Position numbers and translations under genes: made by a program. Of a DNA stretch of 5,902 bases, positions 1 to 5,886 are shown piece by piece. This DNA is from JBOHER01 sp050701115. GTDB taxonomy: Bacteria; Actinomycetota; Actinomycetes; Mycobacteriales; Pseudonocardiaceae. The stretch's first letter is position 1; each line of letters begins with the position of its first letter. Where the stretch lies: assembly GCA_050701115.1 (NCBI GenBank), contig JBOHER010000059.1, positions 1 through 5,902 on the forward strand. Reading direction: 5' to 3'. Below the pieces are notes generated by a model, which saw only the letters and a list, made by a program, of their open reading frames with translations, had not been told where the DNA came from and searched no databases.

Positions 1-287
1 CACAGCTCGGCGCTGCACGGGTCCGCACCCGGCCCGAGCAGCGGAGTGAACCCCTCCAGCAGACCGGCCATCGCCTGCTCCGGCGACGGCAGCAGGCCCA
101 ACTCGACCAGGTCGTCCACGATTCTCGCCGCATCACCGCCGGCCTCCAGCTCGCGTAGCAATTCCTCGGGCGCGCCCGCGCCGGCCAACTGCCTGAGCAG
201 GCCGGCCAGTTCGGCGGCACCGTCCCGCTCGCCGACTACCCGGAGCGACTTTTTGTTCTTGACCTGCCCACGGCTGGTGTTCGCCAT
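1..287 (-). CDS. Unrecognised protein, N-terminal 95 residues (continues past the left edge)
   Basis: A leftward frame stays open from an ATG whose complement lies at 285-287 to the window edge, giving 95 visible residues. A second in-frame ATG lies nine bases upstream (294-296). I prefer 287 because AGG (complement of 297-299) sits nine bases before it, whereas that AGG directly abuts the other ATG. The protein begins with a basic stretch, MANTSRGQVKNKKSLRVV, followed by Leu/Glu/Ala-rich helices (ELAGLLRQL, EELLRELEAGG, IVDDLVELGLLPSPEQA) and then a Gly/Pro-rich turn (LLGPGADPCSAEL). No signal peptide or membrane segment is visible. It is transcribed divergently from the pglW-like gene, so the two may share a control region. 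The helical part vaguely recalls N-terminal extensions of actinobacterial pRiA4b ORF-3-like proteins, but that is a weak impression and I assign no function. That it is coding is fairly likely; its identity is unknown. Confidence 0.6.
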   Translation of the reverse strand, partial: MANTSRGQVKNKKSLRVVGERDGAAELAGLLRQLAGAGAPEELLRELEAGGDAARIVDDLVELGLLPSPEQAMAGLLEGFTPLLGPGADPCSAEL

Positions 288-319
288 GCCCGCCATCCTG
301 ACACGGACCGGCCGACCAT

Positions 320-337
320 CCGTCGACATATCGACGG
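320..337. promoter_or_regulatory. Inverted repeat CCGTCGA-cata-TCGACGG, candidate operator
   Basis: Perfect 7-bp arms (320-326 and 331-337) flank the four-base spacer CATA. The dyad centre is about 40 bases upstream of the leftward gene start at 287, where a promoter or operator for that gene would be expected. The size and symmetry fit a binding site for a dimeric HTH regulator. The regulator is not identified, and the promoter hexamers here are too weak to call. Confidence 0.4.
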
Positions 338-338
338 C

Positions 339-361
339 GTGGCGCCCGAACGAGGCGCCAC
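339..361. repeat. Inverted repeat GTGGCGCC-n7-GGCGCCAC
   Basis: Perfect 8-bp arms (339-346 and 354-361) are separated by the seven bases CGAACGA. It begins one base after the neighbouring inverted repeat. Each arm contains GGCGCC, itself a palindrome, so the element can also be read as two direct GGCGCC sites 13 bases apart. It could be a regulator site or a stem-loop in a transcript from either strand. No U-run follows, so it is not a typical intrinsic terminator. Confidence 0.4.
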
Positions 362-373
362 TGTCAGCGATCG

Positions 374-386
374 GGGTGTGTCACCC
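374..386. repeat. Short hairpin GGGTG-tgt-CACCC
   Basis: Five-base arms with a three-base loop. A flanking C372/G387 could add a pair if G373 is bulged. On its own this is near chance level in GC-rich DNA. It is listed because it is the third dyad in a row in the divergent intergenic region. Confidence 0.2.
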
Positions 387-399
387 GAGTAAACGCGGT

Positions 400-411
400 C
401 CATCGCGATGG
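400..411. promoter_or_regulatory. Perfect 12-bp palindrome CCATCGCGATGG, candidate operator
   Basis: Self-complementary with no spacer, lying 68-79 bases upstream of the pglW-like GTG start. That distance suits an operator or an upstream promoter element. The downstream TAGGTA at 445-450 resembles an actinobacterial -10 hexamer, but I see no convincing -35 at the right distance, so no promoter is called. Confidence 0.35.
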
Positions 412-463
412 TCTGCACGAAACCGTGGGCTCCGCGTGGCACAGTAGGTAGTCGCAACGTGCG

Positions 464-470
464 AAAGGGG
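464..470 (+). promoter_or_regulatory. Ribosome binding site of the pglW-like gene
   Basis: AAAGGGG ends eight bases before the GTG at 479. This spacing supports the GTG start. The ATG at 471 directly abuts the site and is in a different frame. Confidence 0.65.
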
Positions 471-478
471 ATGCTGGA

Positions 479-3400
479 GTGGAGTCAAGCCGCTGGGTGG
501 AGGTGAGCCCGTCCCAGTTCGCCCACGAACGCGAGGGATTGCACCGGGTCAAGGAACTGCTCCCGGACGTCGACCCCTTCCGCGCCTGGTCGAACTTCGA
601 GTTCCGCGACACCCACGGCCGGTGGCACGAGGTCGACCTGCTCGTGCTGGGCCGCGACACGCTGCACCTGGTTGAGCTCAAGTACTACAGCGGGCGCCTC
701 CGGGGCGATGATCAGCGCTGGTTACGCGACGGGCACGGCGCTGAGGATTCCCCGCTCAAGTTGGCGCACCGCAAGGCCCAGTACTTCGCCAGCCTGCTCA
801 AGACCCGGTTCGGCGAGTATCTGCGCAGCAAGGGCCAGCACAACGTCGATCTGCGTGACTACATCCCGTTCGTACAAGAGGCAGTGTTCCTGCACCACCC
901 CAACCTGCGCTGTGAACTGCCCGAGTACTCCCGGAAAGGCCTCTATGGGCTGGAGGGAAAGACCGGCGCCTCCGGATTGCGACCGATCTCGGACCTGCTC
1001 CTCGCCCCCGCACACCACAAGCCGATCACCGCGAAGAACTCCGCGATCCTGTCCGCGTTGATGCAGCAGATCGGCCTGGTCCCGCGCCGCCAGCGCGAGG
1101 TCGGCTCCTGGGTCATCGACGACGAGCCGCTCGGCGACGGCGACGGCTGGCAGGACTGGCCGGCGTTTCACCGGATTGCCACCACGGACCGCTACCGCAT
1201 CCGTTTCCACCTGCCCACACCTGGCTCGAGCTCCGCTGATGAGCGGCAACTGCAGCGCCGCATCGACCACGAGTACCGGCTGCTGTCCCGCCTGCGCCAC
1301 GACGGCCTGCTCGTTCCCCGCGACATCATCAGGGACGAACTGGGTGTCGGCCTGGTCTATGACGACGACAGCCGCCTGACCCGGCTCGATCTGTGGTTCG
1401 CCGAGCGCAGCGAGGGCATCCCCCTCAAGCGGCAGCTCGACATCATCCGGCAGATCGCCGAGACCCTGCACTACGCCCATCGCCACCGGGTGGTGCATCG
1501 CGGGTTGACTCCGTCGGCGATCTCGCTGCGCGATCGCAGCGACGGCGGAGTCTCGGTGACGGTGAGCAACTGGGATGCAGCGGGCACCGTCCCGGCGAGC
1601 AACCTGTCCAGCTTCACCAGCACCGGCGCTCCCGGAGACCCGTCCTCGCCAAGTCCACTGGGCGGCGAACTCACCGACGAGGACGAACTGTTCGAAGCCC
1701 CTGAGGGACGCTGGGCGGCCAACGCCGACCGGATCCGGCTCGACGTGTTCGCCTTGGGAGCACTCGCCTTCTACGTGCTGACCAACCAGGCCCTCCCCGC
1801 CCAGGACAGGGGCGCGCTGGTCGAGCGGCTGCGCCGGGACAACGGGCTTGATCTGGCCGCCGAGCTGCCGCAAGTGCCCTCCGCGGTGCGGGAACTGGTG
1901 CTGAGCGCCACCAATCCGCGCCCCTCCGAGCGCACCGCGAGCGTCGCCGACTTCCTGGCGAAGCTCGACGAAGCCGAGTCCGCGTCGGGAACACCGACCC
2001 TCCTGGAAGAAGCCGACCCGCTGGACGCGCGGCCTAGCGCGCTCCTGGGCGGCCGCTACACCTACCGCCGCAGGCTGGGTTCCGGATCCACCGCCGTCGG
2101 CCTGTTGGTGTCCGACACCGCGCTGGGCGATGCCACCCGAGTGCTCAAGGTCGCCAAGGACGATGCGGCGGGCGAACGGCTCGACGCCGAGGCCAAGGTG
2201 CTGGGCCGGCTCAACCACGCCCGCATCGCTCAGATCAACGACAGCATCACCATCGGCCCCCGCAAGGTCCTCGTCCTGCAGCATGCCGGTAACACCACGC
2301 TGTCGGACGAACTGGCCGGCAAACGCGGGCGGCTCTCCCTGGACCGGCTGGAGCGTTGGGGCACGGATTTGCTCGACGCCTTGGCCGCGCTGGACCGGGC
2401 GGGCATCAACCACCGCGACATCAAGCCGTCCAACCTCGGTGTGCATTCCAGCGGCAAGAACGACTCGCGGCTGATGTTGTTCGACTTCTCCATGGCCAGC
2501 GCGGATCCGCGCGCGCTCACCGCGGGCACCCCGCACTACCGCGACCCGTTCCTCGGCGAGCACGGCCGCACCAGCTACGACAGCGCGGCCGAACGCTACG
2601 GCGCGGCTGTCGTGCTGTTCGAGATGGCCACCGGCACGCTGCCGCGGTATGGGAGCGACCCGGATGCCAACCCGGCCAGCGTTCCCGACGACGTCAGCCT
2701 CTCCCGCTCCGACTTCGACCCGGCGGTCGCTGAGGACCTCGAGGCGTTCTTCGCCTCGGCGCTCGCCCGCGAGGTGGCCCGCCGCCACGACACCGCCGAG
2801 GACATGCGCCGCGCCTGGGCCGGGATCTTCGACCGGCTCGGCCGCTATACAGAGGACACCGACCACAAGGTCGCTGCCGCCACTTTGGACAGTCCGCTGG
2901 CCGAGGCCGGCCTGTCCGCACGCGCGATCTCGGCGTTGGAGCCGGAGAGCGTCAACACGGTGGCTGACCTGCTCTCGCTGGACGCGGTGCGGCTCAATCG
3001 GCTGCTGGGCAAGCAGGTCAAAGACACGCGGGTGGAGATCCGCAAACGCGCCACGGACTGGCGGAAGGAATTCGCCACCCAGCTCGCAGGCAGGCAACGC
3101 CGCGATCAGACTCGCGTCGACGACGAGGCGACGAACCTGCCGAACCCGATCGCCGCCGCCGAGTTGCTCGCGGCGACGGCCAAGTATCCGCGCTCGGCCA
3201 CTCGGCAGAAGGCAGCCGAGATGATCCTCGGCCTCACCGAGGGCCTGGACGCCTTCGCCAGCCAGCAGGAGTTGGCACGCGCCGTCGGCCGATCGGTGCC
3301 GAGGGGCCATCAGCTCATCAAAGAACTGCAAGACGCCTGGTCACAGCAAGAGCGCGCGCGCGACCTGCTGGAGCAGCTCGTCCGGCTGCTCGCGAAGTCA

Positions 3401-4771
3401 CTGGAGGCGCTCGGCGGGATAGCGGCGATCGAGACGCTCACCGGCGAGGTCCTCGCCGCGCTGCCCGACCTTCCGGAGAACCTTGCCGGGCAAGGCAAAC
3501 GTGCCGCGGCCGGTCTGCTGCGGCTGGCTCTGGACCGCTACAACGAACACGAGATCGCGCAGACCCGCGAGCCGCTGGCCAAACGCCGCCACGGCGGACG
3601 GCTCGCGCTGCTGGCCACCGATCCTGTCTTGCTGGACGCCGCTGAGGAGGCCGCGCAGTGCGCCAGCGGCCTGGTCGCCGACGCCACCGCCGCCGGTGAG
3701 TCGGTGGTGACCCAGCAGCGGGCCGCGCGCGAGATCCGCGCGGCCTTCGACAAGGCGTTCGCCGCGAACAGCCCCGACACGGCACCGCCCGCGATCACCG
3801 ACCTGCGGCTGGTCCGGTTGGCGGCGCAAACATCCAAGGACGCTGCCCTGTCCGCGCGGGGCGAGCTGCACGCTCGCGAACTGCCCGCCCACACGGCTGT
3901 CCGCCTTGCCCTTGCCGGTCTCGCGCGCCACGCGACACTCTCGCCGGAGGAGTTGGCCGCCCGCGTCCGGGCACGATTCCCGCACTTGCCCGCGCTGCCC
4001 GGCCGCCCCGCCCTCGACTCCATCGTGGCGAGCGCGGACATGGGCCTGCACTTCGCGGATGGGCACTATCGCGCCGAGGACAGCACTCCCTCGTCGACCA
4101 CCGGTCTGCCGAGCCGGCCGCCGACGTCCCTTCCCGAGCGCACCGAGTCGGCGCTCGGGCGCAGCGATCACCTGGAACGCGTACTCGCTGAGAGCGTGCG
4201 GTCGCGCTCGTTCCTCGCGCTCGGTGTGTTCGCGGAGCGCGCGGTGGAGCCCGACCGGGCGGCGGACGCCCTCGCGACCCGCTACCACGGTCGTGTCAGT
4301 GACGTGACGGGTTTGCTGATCGAGGAGATGCGGCGGGTCGCCGAGCAGTCCAAGCTGCCGTGGGACCTGGTGCGCACGGCCGATGCGGCCGCCCCCGGCA
4401 GCCGCGACGCCCGAGGCCTGCACGCCCTGGTCCAGCGGGTACTGCCCACGGTCGTCGAACGCATCGATCACCTGGTGTTCGGCGACCAGCCGGGCGAGGC
4501 CAGCGACGACGGCCCGGTGATCCTCACCGAGCTCTCCCCGCTGGCCCGCTACGGCCACCTAGGCGTGGTGGCCCGCTGGAGCGACCTGTCGGCCAGAAGG
4601 GCGCGCCCGGTGTGGGCGGTCCTGCCGCAGCTCTCGCGCATGCGCGGCGCCGTGGTGGACGCCAAGCCGGTGCAGTTGGGCTCCAACGGGCAGTTCGTCG
4701 AGCTCGACGCCGGATGGCTGGCCGCGCAGGAGCAGGAGCTGGCGTCGGTCGGCGGAGACCCCAGCCCATGA
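479..4771 (+). CDS. pglW: PglW-like NERD / pseudokinase / Ser-Thr kinase (BREX type 2, Pgl phage defence)
   Basis: A 1430-residue cytoplasmic protein starting at GTG behind AAAGGGG. Residues ~10-120 form a NERD domain of the PD-(D/E)XK nuclease fold: E51-V-D, then V65-E-L-K68. Residues ~225-500 are kinase-like but degenerate: HRG at 340-342 replaces HRD and SNWD at 363-366 replaces DFG, while APE (407-409) and D422 remain. Residues ~525-790 are a second kinase: GSGSTA loop, K557, E571, H645-R-D647-I-K-P-S-N652, D669-F-S in place of DFG, and GTPHYRDP (683-690) as activation segment. Residues ~811-862 resemble the helix-hairpin-helix of RNA polymerase alpha CTD. HTH-like segments lie near 925-950 and 970-995, and LSPEELAARV (1154-1163) starts another. 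The C-terminus ends with NGQFVELDAGWL, a pattern I associate with this family. Known from the family: in Pgl/BREX-2, PglW is an autophosphorylating kinase acting with PglX, PglY and PglZ. No pglX follows here; a DarT-like gene overlaps by four bases. Membership of a non-BREX NERD-kinase family is the alternative. Confidence 0.88.
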   Translation: MESSRWVEVSPSQFAHEREGLHRVKELLPDVDPFRAWSNFEFRDTHGRWHEVDLLVLGRDTLHLVELKYYSGRLRGDDQRWLRDGHGAEDSPLKLAHRKAQYFASLLKTRFGEYLRSKGQHNVDLRDYIPFVQEAVFLHHPNLRCELPEYSRKGLYGLEGKTGASGLRPISDLLLAPAHHKPITAKNSAILSALMQQIGLVPRRQREVGSWVIDDEPLGDGDGWQDWPAFHRIATTDRYRIRFHLPTPGSSSADERQLQRRIDHEYRLLSRLRHDGLLVPRDIIRDELGVGLVYDDDSRLTRLDLWFAERSEGIPLKRQLDIIRQIAETLHYAHRHRVVHRGLTPSAISLRDRSDGGVSVTVSNWDAAGTVPASNLSSFTSTGAPGDPSSPSPLGGELTDEDELFEAPEGRWAANADRIRLDVFALGALAFYVLTNQALPAQDRGALVERLRRDNGLDLAAELPQVPSAVRELVLSATNPRPSERTASVADFLAKLDEAESASGTPTLLEEADPLDARPSALLGGRYTYRRRLGSGSTAVGLLVSDTALGDATRVLKVAKDDAAGERLDAEAKVLGRLNHARIAQINDSITIGPRKVLVLQHAGNTTLSDELAGKRGRLSLDRLERWGTDLLDALAALDRAGINHRDIKPSNLGVHSSGKNDSRLMLFDFSMASADPRALTAGTPHYRDPFLGEHGRTSYDSAAERYGAAVVLFEMATGTLPRYGSDPDANPASVPDDVSLSRSDFDPAVAEDLEAFFASALAREVARRHDTAEDMRRAWAGIFDRLGRYTEDTDHKVAAATLDSPLAEAGLSARAISALEPESVNTVADLLSLDAVRLNRLLGKQVKDTRVEIRKRATDWRKEFATQLAGRQRRDQTRVDDEATNLPNPIAAAELLAATAKYPRSATRQKAAEMILGLTEGLDAFASQQELARAVGRSVPRGHQLIKELQDAWSQQERARDLLEQLVRLLAKSLEALGGIAAIETLTGEVLAALPDLPENLAGQGKRAAAGLLRLALDRYNEHEIAQTREPLAKRRHGGRLALLATDPVLLDAAEEAAQCASGLVADATAAGESVVTQQRAAREIRAAFDKAFAANSPDTAPPAITDLRLVRLAAQTSKDAALSARGELHARELPAHTAVRLALAGLARHATLSPEELAARVRARFPHLPALPGRPALDSIVASADMGLHFADGHYRAEDSTPSSTTGLPSRPPTSLPERTESALGRSDHLERVLAESVRSRSFLALGVFAERAVEPDRAADALATRYHGRVSDVTGLLIEEMRRVAEQSKLPWDLVRTADAAAPGSRDARGLHALVQRVLPTVVERIDHLVFGDQPGEASDDGPVILTELSPLARYGHLGVVARWSDLSARRARPVWAVLPQLSRMRGAVVDAKPVQLGSNGQFVELDAGWLAAQEQELASVGGDPSP
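4754..4758 (+). promoter_or_regulatory. Ribosome binding site of the darT-like gene, inside pglW
   Basis: GGAGA ends nine bases before the ATG at 4768 and lies within the last codons of the upstream gene. Together with the ATGA overlap it argues for translational coupling and against a start further upstream. Confidence 0.6.
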
Positions 4772-5394
4772 CGTCTCGCCCGGTACCCACCTACGTCGTT
4801 CACTTCACGCACGTTTCACACCTCGCCACAATCGCCACCAAGGGGCTCCTCTCGGACACCGCTGCGAAAGCGGCCGGTTTGCTTTCCATTGAGGTGGGCA
4901 ACCAGGAGATCAAGGCTGCTCGACGGAGTCGCCTTGTCGACATGCCGCCGGGTGGGGCTGTCGCTGACTATGCACCGTTCTATTTCGCCCCGCGTAGCCC
5001 CATGATGTATGCGATCGCGAAAGGCAACGTGCCCACGTACAAGGACGGCTGCGAGGAGCTGATCTACCTGATCACCACAGTAGAACGGCTGATCGAGCTC
5101 CACCTCCGAACGGTGTTCACGGACCGCAACGCAGCGCTCGCGTTCACGACTTTCGCGAACGACTCGGCGAAGCTGGACAACCTCATCGACTGGCAGTTGA
5201 TGAAGGAGCGGATGTGGAACAACACCCCAGAGCAGCCCGACCGGATGGAGAGGCGAATGGCTGAGTGCCTCGTTCACCAGCGGGTACCGTGGTCGGCATT
5301 CCTCGACGTCACTGCCCGTAACTCAACGTGCGCCCGGCAAGCCCGTCAGTTACTGGCTACGGTGGACTCGGGTGTGCGACACGTAAGTAGGTGA
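4768..5394 (+). CDS. darT: DarT-like DNA ADP-ribosyltransferase (DUF4433)
   Basis: Encodes 208 residues, the usual DarT length. The ATG overlaps the pglW stop as ATGA behind GGAGA, indicating coupled translation. DarT enzymes transfer ADP-ribose from NAD+ to thymidine in single-stranded DNA, blocking replication; DarTG acts in phage defence. Features seen: an N-terminal NAD-site-like segment with HFTH (12-15) and GLL (26-28); a basic stretch with R52, R53 and R55, one of which probably matches the conserved DarT arginine; the family signature DYAPFYFAPRSPMMYAI (67-83) then GNV (86-88); FTDRNA (117-122); and RRMAECLVHQRVPW (162-175), whose E166 is the likely catalytic glutamate. The target-sequence class cannot be told. 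The end, TVDSGVRHVSR, lacks the V-x-V-x-P-x-W-Y-F/Y type terminus I recall for the family; IS-like DNA begins just downstream, so the last residues may be altered. GC was about 61% in 180 bases counted (4861-5040) against about 73% in three 60-base pglW samples. No DarG macrodomain antitoxin is in the window. Confidence 0.85.
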   Translation: MTSRPVPTYVVHFTHVSHLATIATKGLLSDTAAKAAGLLSIEVGNQEIKAARRSRLVDMPPGGAVADYAPFYFAPRSPMMYAIAKGNVPTYKDGCEELIYLITTVERLIELHLRTVFTDRNAALAFTTFANDSAKLDNLIDWQLMKERMWNNTPEQPDRMERRMAECLVHQRVPWSAFLDVTARNSTCARQARQLLATVDSGVRHVSR

Positions 5395-5421
5395 TCGGGG
5401 TTGGTGCTGGTCACGGTGTAG

Positions 5422-5446
5422 TCTGGTTGTGTATCTAACAACCAGA
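5422..5446 (+). repeat. Stem-loop upstream of the IS ORF (9-bp arms)
   Basis: TCTGGTTGT (5422-5430) pairs perfectly with ACAACCAGA (5438-5446) around the loop GTATCTA. It ends five bases before the GGAGG of the next ORF. Such structures near IS ends can limit translation of transposase from read-through transcripts, or mark a regulator site; which applies here is inference. TATCTA in the loop (5432-5437) resembles a -10 hexamer without a clear -35. No U-run follows, so it is not a standard terminator for the pglW-darT operon. Confidence 0.45.
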
Positions 5447-5450
5447 TGAT

Positions 5451-5455
5451 GGAGG
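5451..5455 (+). promoter_or_regulatory. Ribosome binding site of the DUF6788-like ORF
   Basis: GGAGG ends five bases before the GTG at 5461. The in-frame ATGs at 5446 and 5449 have no purine-rich sequence in front of them and the first is part of the stem-loop, so the GTG is the better start. Confidence 0.6.
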
Positions 5456-5460
5456 CGGCC

Positions 5461-5886
5461 GTGAGCGATCCCTCGTTGGAGGAGCTGGAAGCCCACCGTG
5501 CGCGGTTGTATGAGCAGCTCGCGGGCACGGGGGACTTCCGGCGGGGCAGCGTCAGCGAGAACTATCGCCGCTGCGGCAAGGCGAGCTGTCACTGCGCGCG
5601 GCCGGGGGATCCGGGACACGGTCCGCGCTATTTGTGGACCCGGACCCGGCCCGGCGGCCGGGGCAGCACCGGGCGGCAGCTGTCGCCGGGGGAGATCGAG
5701 AAGGTGCGCCGCGAGCTGGCCAACTACCACCGGTTCGCCGAGGTGAGCGACCGGATCGTGGAGGTCAACGAGGCGATCTGCGAGGCCCGCCCGCCGGATA
5801 CCGCCACGGCGGCGCCTCCGGCCGGGACGGAGGACGAAAAAAGGGGCTCTGCGACCAGCTCCGGGCGGAGATCGCGGCGGAGGTAG
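5461..5886 (+). CDS. DUF6788-like IS accessory protein
   Basis: Encodes 141 residues from GTG to TAG. The N-terminus is helical and charged (SLEELEAHRARLYEQL). It is followed by GDFRRGSVSENYRRCGK and a cysteine cluster CGKASCHC (C-x4-C-x-C) with HGPRYLWTR, suggesting a small metal-binding or nucleic-acid-binding module. Next comes a helix-rich segment (SPGEIEKVRRELANYHRF and IVEVNEAICEARPP). This arrangement matches my memory of the DUF6788 family, small proteins encoded beside transposase genes; the biochemical role is not known to me. The last 16 codons after the A6 run (GSATSSGRRSRRR and similar) are basic and look non-native. The native protein may instead continue in the -1 frame as a fusion with the transposase. 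Confidence 0.7.
   Translation: MSDPSLEELEAHRARLYEQLAGTGDFRRGSVSENYRRCGKASCHCARPGDPGHGPRYLWTRTRPGGRGSTGRQLSPGEIEKVRRELANYHRFAEVSDRIVEVNEAICEARPPDTATAAPPAGTEDEKRGSATSSGRRSRRR
5838..5844 (+). promoter_or_regulatory. Possible -1 frameshift site A-AAA-AGG in an A6G4 run
   Basis: A six-A, four-G run spans 5837-5846. In frame 0 it reads GAA AAA AGG GGC. Slipping back one base lets tRNA-Lys re-pair AAA with AAA at 5838-5840 and continue AAG GGG CTC. The heptamer is not the canonical A-AAA-AAG, so efficiency is uncertain. The evidence is that the -1 frame after the run encodes a plausible transposase N-terminus with no start codon of its own near the run. A mutation or homopolymer sequencing error would look the same. 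Confidence 0.4.

Noticed and set aside
46..447. Rightward 133-codon open frame
   Set aside because: Ser/Pro/Arg-rich product without motifs, antisense to the leftward gene and crossing the dyad-rich intergenic region.
471..473. ATG as alternative start for pglW
   Set aside because: It is in a different frame and directly abuts the AAAGGGG site; the GTG at 479 has correct frame and spacing.
722..3331. Leftward 869-codon open frame antisense to pglW
   Set aside because: High-GC coding strands commonly leave long open antisense frames. The product is low-complexity, rich in G/A/V/Q, without recognisable motifs, and the sense strand has clear NERD and kinase motifs.
3398..4558. Leftward 386-codon open frame antisense to the 3' part of pglW
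   Set aside because: Same shadow pattern: Arg/Gly-rich, no domain, no separate regulatory region.
4360..4767. Upstream extension of the darT frame to an ATG at 4360
   Set aside because: The added 136 residues are Pro/Arg/Gly-rich shadow of pglW. DarT similarity starts only after 4768, where a proper SD and ATG occur.
5422..5446. Intrinsic terminator for the pglW-darT operon
   Set aside because: The stem has moderate GC and is followed by ATGATGGAGG, not a U-run.
5446..5451. ATG ATG as start of the DUF6788-like ORF
   Set aside because: No SD precedes them and they overlap the stem-loop and the SD of the GTG at 5461.
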